Shown in pieces: positions 52,029-61,361 of a stretch of 64,000 nt of DNA (its first letter is position 1; each line of letters begins with the position of its first letter). A program made the position numbers and the translations under genes. The notes beneath the pieces were generated by a model, which was not told the DNA's origin, did no database searches, and worked only from the letters and a program-made list of their open reading frames with translations. The DNA comes from CAVZAB01 sp963773155 (GTDB lineage Bacteria; Pseudomonadota; Alphaproteobacteria; Rhizobiales; Beijerinckiaceae): NCBI GenBank assembly GCA_963773155.1, contig CAVZAB010000017.1:1-64000 (forward strand). Reading direction: 5' to 3'.

Positions 52029-52228
52029 CTGAAGATCAACGCGCGCAACATCGTAGCGGGAATTGTCGACGAGGTGCATAAGGGCCAGAGCACGGCATGC
52101 AGGATCGATATAGGCGGAACCGACATTACCGCTTGATCCGCTCAAGGGGCCGTTGCTGAAATGATGCGCAAAATTGCGAGACAGCCTATGCCGTGATTAA
52201 GCCATCAGACATTATGATTGCAATGGAC
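52029..52228 (+). pseudogene. mop: Decayed molbindin (Mop domain) gene
   Basis: The plus strand encodes a single Mop domain in broken form. From CTG 52029 it reads LKINARNIVAGIVDEVHKGQSTACRIDIGGTDITA, close to the molbindin pattern of MKISARNxxxGxV and IDIGG-xxTA, and then hits TGA. After the stop the end of the domain is in another frame: TAYAVIKPSDIMIAMD (52181-52228). At least two changes separate the halves, and no good start codon is present (CTG where ATG is expected). Intact molbindins are about 70 residues and store molybdate. Its position divergent from modE fits a former molybdate locus. Confidence 0.66.
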
Positions 52229-52527
52229 CAAGCGATCAGTTCAAGTGGCCGGTCAGTCGAGAGTTGGAATGGCTGTCTTCGACCACGCTCCCTGCCATGA
52301 CGAATGGAGCGGAATGGGCCTTCAGCCTAGCCCCGCAGCCGGTGGCGGCAGCAAGTATCGTTGCGCCGGAACGCCAGCCGATATCGCCAAGCGCCTTTGC
52401 TGTTTTGTGACACTCCTGGCGCCAAGTCACGGCGGCACCTTTCGGATTCACTCTGTCTGATGAAGGGCTGGTTCGAAATTGTGCAAGACGGCCGCAGGCT
52501 GGAGGCCAGCGAGCAGGCCTCCTGCCT

Positions 52528-52932
52528 TTAAGCCGGCACAATAATTTTGCCGATCGGCCAAAGCGCCAAGCCGGCAAGCTTGACGTGCGCCCAGGCGAAG
52601 GGAATACCCACGATCGTTACGGCGAGCAGGATTGCCGTGAGGAAATGTCCGAGCGCCAACCACCAGCCGGCCAGCACCAGCCAGAGTAGATTGCCAACCA
52701 TCCCGAGCGGGCCGGTGCCTAGGTCTTCTCGCCCAAGATAATCTGCCCGTGAGACCGCCTTGTAGCCGAAAGGCAGCAGCGTGTAGGCTGCGATATTGAA
52801 CGCTGCTCTGGTCCATGGCAGGCCGACGATGGTGATAGCCATGATCAGGCCAGCTGCCAGCCAGCCGGCCGCCATCCAAAGGCCGCCGAATAGAATCCAC
52901 ATCAGGTTCAAAACAAGAGAAATTATCGGCAT
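52528..52932 (-). CDS. yccF: YccF-domain inner-membrane protein
   Basis: Encodes 134 residues from ATG 52932. It contains the paired YccF repeat: SLVLNLMWILFGGLWMAAGWLAAGLIMAITIVGLPWTRAAFNIA followed by LLWLVLAGWWLALGHFLTAILLAVTIVGIPFAWAHVKLAGLALWPIG. Each half has a Trp-rich loop and two hydrophobic segments, giving about four helices. The function of YccF proteins is unknown. The gene is separate from its neighbours (280 bp downstream without genes; 46 bp to the dehydrogenase upstream on the same strand). It is intact, although the gene next to it is heavily frameshifted. Confidence 0.92.
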   Translation of the reverse strand: MPIISLVLNLMWILFGGLWMAAGWLAAGLIMAITIVGLPWTRAAFNIAAYTLLPFGYKAVSRADYLGREDLGTGPLGMVGNLLWLVLAGWWLALGHFLTAILLAVTIVGIPFAWAHVKLAGLALWPIGKIIVPA

Positions 52933-52978
52933 TGGACTGTTCCTCGAGCCGATTGGCCGGGGCACGGATATGCGCACG

Positions 52979-53887
52979 CTAGAGTTCAGCGGGAAAGCCC
53001 GGCGCACGCAGATCGGTGCCCAGAGCGTCCTCAAGCAGCTTCACCACCTGCGGTGGACCAGGCATGGCCGCCGTAGCTTCGCGGGCGCGAATAAAAGTCT
53101 GCGTCGTCAGCGCCGCCAGGTCGAGCGGCACACCGAATTCGCGCCCGAACTTCATCGCGAAGCCCAGATCCTTGCAGGCCAGATCCATGGTGAAGTCGAT
53201 GTCGTAGCTGCCGTTCAGGATGAGCTGGCTTTCGGTCTCGTGCACGAAGCTGTTGCCGGAACTGGCCTTGATGGCGTGGAAGGCCTGGGCGAGATCGAGC
53301 CCGCCGCGCTTGGCCAGCATCAGCGCCTCGCCGGCGGCCACCAGATGGATGAAGGCCAGCATGTTGGTGATGACCTTGATCACCGCGGCGCTGCCCAGCG
53401 GGCCCATGTGAAAGATCTGCCGCCCATGGCCTCGAAGGCCGGCCGGTGTCGCGCGAAGAGCGCCGCGTCGCCGCCGACCAGCACGGTGATCTCGCCGGCG
53501 GCCGCGAGATGCACGCCGCCGGTGACCGGGGCTTCCAGCGTCACGATGCCCCTGCTCCGCCGCAAGGGCCGCGAGGCGATCGATCTCCTCCTGGTCGTTG
53601 GTGCTCATCTCGATCCAGGTCCCGCCCGGTCGAGACCGGCGAGCACGCCTGCTTGCCGGTCAGGACCGCTTCGGAGACGGCCGGCGACGGCAGGCAGGTG
53701 ATGACGGCATCGACGCCGGCAGCGACGGCGCGCCGGGCTTGCCGCCGGCCGGGCGCCCCTGCCGACCAGAGCGGTCGACGGCCGCCTGCGGTCGAGATCA
53801 TGGACGGTGACCGTCGAAGCCGGCGCGCATCAGGCTGGCGGCAAGATGCCCGCCGAGATGGCCGAGCCCGATGAAGCCGTAGCGCAT
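52979..53887 (-). CDS. 3-hydroxyisobutyrate dehydrogenase-family oxidoreductase (frameshifted)
   Basis: Starts at ATG 53887 with MRYGFIGLGHLGGHLAASLMRAGFD, the NAD(P)-binding beta-alpha-beta motif of the beta-hydroxyacid dehydrogenase family. Then come VDAVITCLPSPAVSEAVL, EMSTNDQEEIDRLAALA, the substrate motif TLEAPVTGGVHLAAAGE, and MGPLGSAAVIKVITNMLAFIHLVAAGEALMLA with the catalytic Lys region, to the end LRAPGFPAEL. At least four frame changes break it between 53400 and 53830, yet no conserved block is missing. It oxidises a small hydroxyacid; the substrate is not defined. It is the last gene of the leftward run that starts at the GntR regulator. Confidence 0.76.
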
Positions 53888-53898
53888 TTTGCCCTCGC

Positions 53899-55127
53899 TC
53901 AGTCCTCGGCCGTCAATCGCCGTGACCGATTGGCCGATAGGCCGGCATCCAGATGCAGATCGTGCCCGTGATAGGGATGGGCCAGCGCAACCGCCTCGTC
54001 GAGTTCGACGCCGAGGCCCGGCTCGTTCGGCGGGATGACGTAGCCCCCGTACCATCGATCGGCTTCTTCAGGATCTTCGGCATGGAAGCCGCCCCAGGTC
54101 TCGATGCTTTCCAGGATCAGGAAATTCGGGCTGCAGGCGGCGATCTGGATATTGGCGGCCCCGACGATCGGCCCGCAATAGAGATGCGGGGCGATCTGGG
54201 CGTAATGCGCCTCGGCCATGCCGGCGATCTTCTTGGCCTCCAGCAGGCCGCCGACGCGGCCCGAGCTCCATCTGCAGGATCGAAGCAGCGCGCAGCTCGA
54301 GCACGCGGGCGAATTCGTATTTGGTCGTCAGCCGCTCGCCGGTCGCGATCGGGATCGAGGTCTGCCGCGCGACCTGCGCCATCTCCTCCGGCATTTCCGG
54401 CGGCACCGGCTCCTCGAACCAGAGCGGATCATAGGGCTCGAGCCGCCGCGCCAGGCGCATCGCGCCGGAGGTGGTGAACTGGCCGTGGGTTCCGAACAGC
54501 AGGTCGCGCGTTGTGCCCACCGCCTCGCGCAGATCTGCTGGCAGAAGGCTCGGAGAGCTCGAGGCGATCGAGGCGTCGGCTGGCGCGGATCGAAGGTCGA
54601 ATAGGGCCCGGCAGGATCGAATTTCACCGCGGTAAAGCCCTGGCCACATATTCGGCGGCGCGCTCGGCGGCGACGTCGGGATCGCGATAGACGGCCGGTC
54701 GGAATAGGCGTGGCCATCCCGTCGCGGCGGGATAGAGGTAGGTGTAGGCGCGCAGCCGCTCATGCACCTTGCCGCCGAGCAGCTCGTAGACCGGCTTGTC
54801 CACCGCCTTGCCGACGATGTCCCAGCAGGCCATTTCGATGCCCGACAGGACGCCGACCAGCGAAATGTCGGGCCGCTGCGAGTAGCCGCGGCCATAGACG
54901 TTGCGCCACATCGTCTCGATCCGGAATGGATCGCCGCCCAGGACGTGATGCTCGAACACATCCTCGATCATCGCCACCAGGCGTGCGGGCCGAAAGCTCG
55001 CGGTATAGACTTCGCCGACGCCCTCGATGCCGTCGTCGGTCACCAGCTTCAGGAAGATGAAATAGCGGCCGCCGAAGTAGGGCGGCGGATTGCCGACGAC
55101 GAAGGTCTTCAAGGCAGCGATTTTCAT
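53899..55127 (-). CDS. Mandelate racemase/enolase-superfamily dehydratase (frameshifted)
   Basis: Starts MKIAALKTFVVGNPPPYFGGRYFIFLKLVTDDGIEGVGEVYTASF, the capping domain of mandelate racemase/muconate lactonising enzymes, and resembles D-galactonate dehydratase-like sugar acid dehydratases. Later pieces are LSGIEMACWDIVGKAVDKPVYELLGG, GTHGQFTTSGAMRLARRLEPYDPLWFEEPVPPE (metal-ligand region), IPIATGERLTTKYEFARVLE and a final CSPNFLILESIETWGGFH. At least four frame changes lie between 54250 and 54720. The order of blocks is normal and the total of about 405 codons fits. It probably dehydrates a sugar acid in the catabolic cluster. Its stop is 11 bp before the dehydrogenase gene. Confidence 0.78.
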
Positions 55128-55148
55128 CTCATTCCCCGGATCGGCCGT

Positions 55149-56234
55149 TCAGAAGACGATGACGTTGCGCAGCGCCGTGCCGCGGCGAACCTCGTCGATC
55201 GCCTCGTTGATGCGGGCCAAAGCGAACCGTCCGGAGATCAGCTCGTCGAGTTTGATCCGCTTCTGCTTGTACAGTTCGACGATCTTCGGCACGTCGATCT
55301 GGATCCGGGCCGAGCCCATTTTCGATCCGATGATCCGCTGGCCGTCGGCGGCGAGCCAGCTCGGATCGAAACTGGTCGTCACTCCGGACGCCGGCATGCC
55401 GACGATGATCGTGCTGCCATTGCGCCGCATCAGGCCGATCGCCTGCTCGATCGCCGATTTGACGCCGACTGTCACGAAGACGAAATCGGCGCGGCGGCCG
55501 CCGGTCAATGCCTTGACCCGCGCTGCCAGATCTTCCTTGCTCGAATCGATCGCATGGGTGGCGCCGAATTGTCGGGCAGCCGCAAGTTTGGCCTGGGACA
55601 GATCGACCGCGATGATCGGCGAAGCGCCGGCGAGCGCCGCGCCCTGGACGCTGTTCAGGCCGACGCCGCCGGTGCCGATGACGACGACGCTGCTGCCGGC
55701 TTTGACCGCCGCGGTATTGATGACGGCGCCCATGCCGGTGATCACGCCGCAGGCGATCAGCGAGGCAGAAGCGAGCGGCACGTCCTTGGCGATCGCCACC
55801 GCTTGCGAGGCCTCGACGACGACGTGACGCGCAAAGGCGCCGGTGCGTAGGCCGTGCGCGATCACTTCGCCGCGGGCCGAGCAGATCGGACCGGTCTCGT
55901 CGAGCGGAAAGACGGTGTCGCAAAAGACCGGCGCCCCCTCGACGCAAGATAGGCAACGGCCGCAAGAGCGGATCAGCGTGACGACGACGTGATCACCAGG
56001 CGCCACATTGCCGACGCCAGGACCGACCTTCTCGACGATGCCGGAAGCCTCATGGCCATAGACGGCGGGAAGCGGGCCGCCCCAAGCGCCGTCCATAAAG
56101 TAGATATCGCTGTGGCAGATCGCGCAGGCGGCGAGCTGGACCCGGATTTCGTCCGCGCCTGGCTCGGCAAGCTCGATCTCTTCGATCGTGAGCGGCTTGC
56201 CGAATTCCCGGCAGACGGCGGCTTGTGTTTTCAT
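55149..56234 (-). CDS. Zinc-dependent alcohol dehydrogenase
   Basis: Encodes 361 residues, uninterrupted. The catalytic zinc ligands are in ACAICHSDIYFMDG and the GHEASGIVE block, the structural zinc site is CGRCLSCVEGAPVFC (four Cys), and the NAD-binding motif is VVVIGTGGVGLNSVQGAALAGA with Asp in IAVDLSQAK. It resembles class III / aryl-alcohol-type members of the MDR family. It lies 21 bp before the MR/MLE-family gene and downstream of the M20 peptidase in the leftward catabolic run. It is fully intact, while both genes after it are heavily frameshifted. Confidence 0.92.
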   Translation of the reverse strand: MKTQAAVCREFGKPLTIEEIELAEPGADEIRVQLAACAICHSDIYFMDGAWGGPLPAVYGHEASGIVEKVGPGVGNVAPGDHVVVTLIRSCGRCLSCVEGAPVFCDTVFPLDETGPICSARGEVIAHGLRTGAFARHVVVEASQAVAIAKDVPLASASLIACGVITGMGAVINTAAVKAGSSVVVIGTGGVGLNSVQGAALAGASPIIAVDLSQAKLAAARQFGATHAIDSSKEDLAARVKALTGGRRADFVFVTVGVKSAIEQAIGLMRRNGSTIIVGMPASGVTTSFDPSWLAADGQRIIGSKMGSARIQIDVPKIVELYKQKRIKLDELISGRFALARINEAIDEVRRGTALRNVIVF

Positions 56235-56328
56235 CCAACGATCCTTTCCGTCGTTTCGTGGCCAGCCCCGACGCTGCCAGGCGACCGGCCGCGGACATTA
56301 GCCGTATCCGACACGCGAATCGCCAATC

Positions 56329-57724
56329 CTAGCCTTTATCACTGCCGTTGGTCATGGCCCTGGCCAACCGCCGCAAATAGCTGGCCCAGGCGGCCAGTCC
56401 AGCGTCGAGGCTGGACAGCCGAAAGAATTCGTTGGGAGCATGGTAATCCTCGTCCGATGTTGCAAAGGAGAAGAATACGGTGTCGATTCCCAAATTGTCC
56501 TTCAACAGCCCGCCAAAAGGCACGGTCGCCCCCATCCGGACGTGGCGCGGGCGGATTCCAGTGACCTCCTCCAAGACTGCTTCGGCGAGTACGAGGCCGG
56601 GGTGGTTGGCGGCAATCCCATAGGGCCTGGCGCCGCCCTCCTCAAGGGCAAGCACGAGACGAACGCCGGGCGGCGTCTTGGCGCGCAGGAAATCGGCGAT
56701 CCGCTGGGCGATGACGCGCGGGCGCCTGGTCGGGGACGAGACGGCAGCTGATCTTGGCCATGGCGCGCGAGGGGATCACCGTCTTTTTGCCAGGCCCGGC
56801 ATAGCCCCCGCCAATACCGTTGAATTCCAGAGTGGGGCGAATCCAATTGCGCTGCAGCAGACCATAGCCGGCCTCACCGAAACCGGTCGCCGCGCCAATG
56901 CCGCGCAGATAGCCGACCTCGTCAAATGGAATGGCGGCGATTGCTTCGAGTTCGGCATGCGGGAGCGCGGCAACCTCGTCATAAAAGCCGGGGACCGCAA
57001 CCTTTCCCTCCTCGTCATGGAGAGCGGCGAGCAGCCGCACCAGGGCCTGGATCGGATTGGCCACGGCGCCGCCGTGGCGACCGGAATGCAGATCCTTCGA
57101 CGCACCGTAGACTTCAAGATCCAGCGCGCATATGCCGCGGCTGCCGGTGATCAGGCTCGGCAGATCGGCGCGCCATTGCGCCCCATCTGCCGACAGGGCG
57201 AAATCGGCCGCCAATAGGCCCTTGTTGGCGGCGATGAAGCCGCCGAGATGCGCACTCGAAACCTCTTCCTCGCCCTCGAACAGAAAGACGACATTGACCG
57301 GCAACTGCCGCTGCGTCGCCAGATAGGCCTCGACGACCTTGATCGGGATCATCATCGGGCCCTTGTCATCGGAGGCGCCGCGGCCATAGAGCCTGGCTTC
57401 GCGGATGACCGGCGAAAATGGTGGCGTGTGCCAGGCCTGCAGCGGATCGGGCGGCTGGACGTCGAAATGTCCGTAGATCAGCACCGTCGGCTGGCCCGGG
57501 GCGTGGCGCCAGGACGCTGTCACAATCGGATGGCCAGGCGTCGGGTGAATCGTCGCGTCGGCGAGGCCTGCCCCGCGCAATTGTGCCGCGACGAAGTCAG
57601 CCGCGCGGCGCACGTCGGCAGCATGGGCAGGATCCGTGGAAACGCTGGGAATTTCGACGAAGCGCATGATGTCGTCCAAGACGCGGTCGCGGTTGGCACG
57701 CAGATAGGTTTCGACCGCCGTCAT
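56329..57724 (-). CDS. M20-family dipeptidase/amidohydrolase (one frameshift)
   Basis: About 464 codons from ATG 57724, with GGAGG eight bases ahead. Metal ligands can be followed: His and Asp in VLIYGHFDVQPP, Asp in GRGASDDKGP, Glu-Glu in FLFEGEEEVSS, and the last His in DEDYHAPNEFFR. The dimerisation domain has LHSGRHGGAVANPIQALVRL. A frame change near 56680 separates MAKISCRLVPDQ from LALEEGGARPYG. It resembles bacterial carnosinase-like dipeptidases that cleave small peptides or acylated amino acids. It lies 19 bp after the SDR gene and probably degrades the substrate of the adjacent ABC importer. Confidence 0.85.
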
Positions 57725-57743
57725 CTGTGTTGCCTCCATCACC

Positions 57744-58487
57744 CTATTTGCCGCCATCGACGCTGAGCACCTGGCCGGTGATCCACGCGGCCTGCGCACT
57801 GGCAAGGAACAGGACCGCCGCAGCAATGTCCTCGATCTCGCCAAGCCGGCGCATGGCAATGCGCTCGAGGAGCGCGCGCTGGCCATCCGGACCGTACTTC
57901 TGCCATTGCTTCTCGGTGGTCGGGTTCGAACGAATGAAGCCCGGTGCTACGCTGTTGACGGTAATGCCGAACGGGCCAAGCTCATGGGCAAGCTGTCGGG
58001 TCAAGCCGATTTCGCCAGCCTTTGCGGCGGCATAGGCCTGGATACCGGTTAGGCTTATGCCAAGCCCGGCGCCCGAGGAAATCGTGATGATACGGCCGCT
58101 GCCTTTGGCCTTCATCGCCGGCGCGCAGGCCTGGGCGACCAAAAATGCTGCGGTCAAGTTAATCGCGACAAGTGCCTGCCAGTCCTCGATCGGCACCTCT
58201 TCGAGCGCTCTCCCGACCTGGCCGCCAACCCCACCGGCGGCGTGAACCAGTATGTCGAAAGGCCCATGCGCGGCCAGCAAATCTTCGACATCGCCTTTGC
58301 CGGTGAGGTCGGCCCTGACGAAGCGGATCGCCCGGTCGCTTGCGTCCTCGCCGCCATCACGCGGGTCGCGAATATCGGCCCCGACCACCGCCGCGCCGGC
58401 GCGCACCAGGGCGCGCGCAATGCCTCTGCCGATGCCGTGGCCGGCGCCGGTGACTAGCGCTCGCTGTCCGCCAAACCTGATTTCCAT
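57744..58487 (-). CDS. Short-chain dehydrogenase/reductase
   Basis: Encodes 247 residues, a classical SDR. The cofactor motif is TGAGHGIGRGIA, with Asp in GADIRDP favouring NAD. HAAGGVGG is followed by the active-site Ser in TISSGAGL and by YAAAK (Tyr and Lys), and the C-terminal VDGG. It oxidises or reduces a secondary alcohol/ketone; the substrate is not defined by sequence. Intact and in one run with the M20 gene (19 bp downstream) and the ketopantoate-reductase-like gene (9 bp upstream), all under a probable GntR regulator. Confidence 0.91.
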   Translation of the reverse strand: MEIRFGGQRALVTGAGHGIGRGIARALVRAGAAVVGADIRDPRDGGEDASDRAIRFVRADLTGKGDVEDLLAAHGPFDILVHAAGGVGGQVGRALEEVPIEDWQALVAINLTAAFLVAQACAPAMKAKGSGRIITISSGAGLGISLTGIQAYAAAKAGEIGLTRQLAHELGPFGITVNSVAPGFIRSNPTTEKQWQKYGPDGQRALLERIAMRRLGEIEDIAAAVLFLASAQAAWITGQVLSVDGGK

Positions 58488-58496
58488 GGAAGGGCC

Positions 58497-59524
58497 TCAT
58501 GCATTGGCGCGAAGTTCCAGCTCGGCCAAATTGTCCCAGGCAAGCGGCCGCTTGCCGTCCTCGATCTCGTGGATCATGGCGATCAAATGGTCGATCGCCG
58601 GCGCCTGCAACTTGTTTTGGCGGGCAAAGCGGACGATCGGACCGAGCTGCGCCTCGACCTCGGTCGGCCGCTTGCGAATCGCAAGATCGCGCCAAATGCC
58701 CGAATGGGTTTTGGCGGATTTGGCATTATGGGCGACCATGGCGGCAAAACTCTCATCGGCGGCAGCGTCTGTCGCACCCGCCTCGAAGGCCTCGGGCCGA
58801 TAGCCGTTGAAGCCGATCGGCGTGACCGCGAGGGCGCGAGCAACCGCCACCGCTTCGCCGGCAATCCGCCGATAGAGGCGGCGCGGTGCCTCGGCAGCAA
58901 GCGCCTCGCAGATCGACGCATTGGTGAGCGCGGTTGCGAAAAGCAGCGCGCCATAGCCGAGCTTGCCCCAGAGATAGCCCATGATGTTGTCGCTGGCAAC
59001 AGCGGCAGGTTCGAAGGTCTGCACCAGCCGGTGCAATGCGTCGAGCCGCGGCGTCATTTGACCGTCGAGTTCGCCGACGACCAAAGCGCCGCGGCCACCA
59101 TAATGAATGATGCCGGGCGACAGATAATCGGCGCCGAAATTGACAAAGGCGCCGATGGTCGCTTGCCCGGCCGACAATGTCGGCGATGCACCAGTTCATT
59201 GAGGCCGTTCTGAAAGGAGGCGACATAGCCATCCGCGGCCAGATGCGGCTCGAGCTGCCGGGCGGCAACTTCCGTATGATGGGCCTTGACGCAGAGAAAG
59301 ATGCGTTCGAATTGGCCGGTCAATTCGGCCGGCAGGCAGGCCTGTGCCGGCACCTGAAAGGTCTCGATCGGTCCCTCGATCGCGCAAGCCCTCCGCGGTG
59401 CATCGCCTCGACATGCGCCGCCTCCGTGTCGACAAAGACAACGGCATGCCCGGCCCGCACGCAGATAGGCGCCGAGCGTGCCGCCGATCGCGCCGGCGCC
59501 CCAGACGACGATCGATCCGCTCAT
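58497..59524 (-). CDS. Ketopantoate-reductase-like oxidoreductase (frameshifted)
   Basis: Starts at ATG 59524, which overlaps the creatininase-family stop as ATGA. MSGSIVVWGAGAIGGTLGAYL is the NADPH-binding motif of ApbA/PanE proteins. After a frame change near 59420, AIEGPIETFQVPAQ and IFLCVKAHHTEVAARQLEPHLA follow. After a second near 59190, the C-terminal domain continues with ATIGAFVNFGADYLSPGIIHYGG, SDNIMGYLWGKLGYGALLFATALTN (conserved Lys region) and ARQNKLQAPAIDHLIAMIHEIEDG. About 342 codons, normal for the family. Because pantothenate genes are absent here, it probably reduces another 2-oxoacid. Confidence 0.83.
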
Positions 59525-60222
59525 GCCCAGGGGCCTTCGAGCAGCGCGCGGGTCTCGGCGACGGCAATCGCCCAGATCGCCAGCATGTCGTCGTCGGGAC
59601 GCTGGTAGAGGCCGCCGAAATTGCCGTCGCCGAGATAGTCGCGAACCGCCGCTGGATCGCGCAGACGCATACGTTCGAGATCGATCATCGGCTTCTGTCC
59701 GTCCGGCAGGCGAAGATTGGACAGGCGCGTCCAGGGAAAGTTCTCCATCCAGGACGCGTGCGAGGCGACCGGATCGATCGCCTGAACCTTGGCTTGAGTC
59801 TTCGGCGCGTTCCACCAATTGTGAAAGCGCACGGCAGCGCCGGGATGATCGCCCATCCATTCGATCGCCACTGTCTGAGCCGGTGCATTGCCACCGTGAC
59901 CGTTGCACAGCAGAATCCGTCGAAAGCCGAAACGGTGCAGGGAATCGAGAATGTCGCGGATGATCGCCGCATAGGTCGCAAGGCGTAACGTGACGGTCCC
60001 CGGATAGGCCATGAAATAGGGGGTAATGCCGTAGGCGAGCACCGGAAAGACCGGCACGCCAAGCGGTTCGGCGGCCTCGACAGCGACGTTTTCCGATAAA
60101 ATGCTGTCGACGCTCAGACTGAAATGGGCATGCTGCTCGGTCGAGCCGAGCGGCACGACGGCGCGATCATCATGACGAAGATAATCTTCGACCTGTCCCC
60201 AATTCATCTCGCTGATTTTCAA
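59521..60222 (-). CDS. Creatininase-family amidohydrolase
   Basis: Encodes 233 residues. The metal site is recognisable: Glu and His in PLGSTEQHAHFSLSVDS, Asp within the same block, and the LLCNGHGGNAPA signature of the creatininase/MftE family. It lacks residues I could tie to creatinine itself. Members open small lactams or cleave amides and formyl groups. The start overlaps the last 53 bp of the GntR regulator gene, and the stop overlaps the ketopantoate-reductase-like start by ATGA. It is the first enzyme gene of the leftward catabolic operon. Confidence 0.9.
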   Translation of the reverse strand: MKISEMNWGQVEDYLRHDDRAVVPLGSTEQHAHFSLSVDSILSENVAVEAAEPLGVPVFPVLAYGITPYFMAYPGTVTLRLATYAAIIRDILDSLHRFGFRRILLCNGHGGNAPAQTVAIEWMGDHPGAAVRFHNWWNAPKTQAKVQAIDPVASHASWMENFPWTRLSNLRLPDGQKPMIDLERMRLRDPAAVRDYLGDGNFGGLYQRPDDDMLAIWAIAVAETRALLEGPWA

Positions 60223-61216
60223 CTGGCGCCTCCCTCATCGGCATGCCCGATCGAATGCGCTCGACCATTGGCAAGAGAAACCGCTGGATCGCATGCGGAT
60301 CGGGCATATGTCGATATTCAATCGCCGTCGCTGCAGCGGCCATGCTACCGATAACGGCCTCGGCACCAGCCGAACAGACGACAACATCGGCGCGCCGCAG
60401 CGACAGAGCCAGATCCGGCGCATCCATGACCAGTGCTTCGACGGCCGCGACATGCGGAATGAACCGCAGGACCCCGGGCTTCATCAGCGCCAGGAATTCC
60501 GGGAATCGCGAAACCACGCAGACATTCGCCAACGGGTCGATCGCTGCAAGCAGCGCCCGGGTCGCCTCGGCCGGAATGAAACTGAGGCTGACGACCGGCG
60601 CCCGGCCGTCGCTGAGGGTCTCGACGTCCCGGACCCGATTGGCGAGCGTCACATAGAGATCGGGAGCGACGGCCGGCGCCGCCGGCAATTCGCTCAAAGT
60701 TGTCGCGGCAATCGTATCGCCTGCCCGCAGCCGAGGGGCGATCGCCTCGGCATAGGCCAGGGTCGCTGCCGGAAAGACGCCAACCATCATCAGGTGAACC
60801 GGCCGTTCGCGAGCGCGAACACGGCCAAGGCGCGCCGCCACCAATGCTGCGATTTCGCCGCGCGACAGACCCGCCGCATCGGCTTCGACCAAGAGGTCGC
60901 CGATGCGGGCGTGCAGGCGGGTCAAAGCCGCTCGAGACGGCGGCGTACGGGCAGAACCGGCGACAAAGGTGGCGCTACCGGGCCGGGTGGTAATCAGACC
61001 GGCGGCACGCAAATCGCGATAGACGGCGGCAACCGTCATCGGCGCAAGCCCCGAGACTTGCGCCATGTCGCGCACCGAAGGCAACCTTGTCCCGAAGGCC
61101 AATTCGCCGCAAGCCATCCGATATTCGATCAGCCCGCGCAACTGCACCCCGAGCGGTACCGGCAAGCGGCGGTCGAGGGCCGCGGCAATATCGCCTGAAA
61201 TCCTTGCGTCCCGCAT
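60170..61216 (-). CDS. GntR-family transcription regulator
   Basis: Encodes 348 residues. The N-terminal winged helix (about 18-85) contains LRGLIEYRMACGELAFGTRLPSVRDMAQVSGLAPMTVAAVYRDLRAAGLI, typical of GntR proteins. The C-terminal half is long and does not match the FCD or UTRA domains I know: LHARIGDLLVEADAAGLSRGEIAALVAARL, then a Rossmann-like region with PVHLMMVGVFPAATLAYAEAI and LANRVRDVETLSDG. It overlaps the creatininase-family gene, so it is probably the first gene of the leftward operon. It also faces the ABC importer across 145 bp, where both promoters must lie. It likely senses the imported compound. Confidence 0.87.
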   Translation of the reverse strand: MRDARISGDIAAALDRRLPVPLGVQLRGLIEYRMACGELAFGTRLPSVRDMAQVSGLAPMTVAAVYRDLRAAGLITTRPGSATFVAGSARTPPSRAALTRLHARIGDLLVEADAAGLSRGEIAALVAARLGRVRARERPVHLMMVGVFPAATLAYAEAIAPRLRAGDTIAATTLSELPAAPAVAPDLYVTLANRVRDVETLSDGRAPVVSLSFIPAEATRALLAAIDPLANVCVVSRFPEFLALMKPGVLRFIPHVAAVEALVMDAPDLALSLRRADVVVCSAGAEAVIGSMAAAATAIEYRHMPDPHAIQRFLLPMVERIRSGMPMREAPVENQRDELGTGRRLSSS

Positions 61217-61361
61217 CTGTTATAGGCGCCTAGAACGCTGTATGGCCGCATCGGCGGTTCGTACTATGATCGGCGTGCAAATCGATTGACTTCGACCACG
61301 TCCGCCTCCTAGCATTCTAAAGCATAAGCACACCTCCAACCGTAAAAAAAGGGTAGCGTCG

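Noticed and set aside
57915..57935. GGTTCGAAC-like string resembling a tRNA T-loop
   Set aside because: It lies inside the SDR coding sequence and no acceptor or anticodon arms can be drawn around it. A similar string at 306-313 is inside argE.
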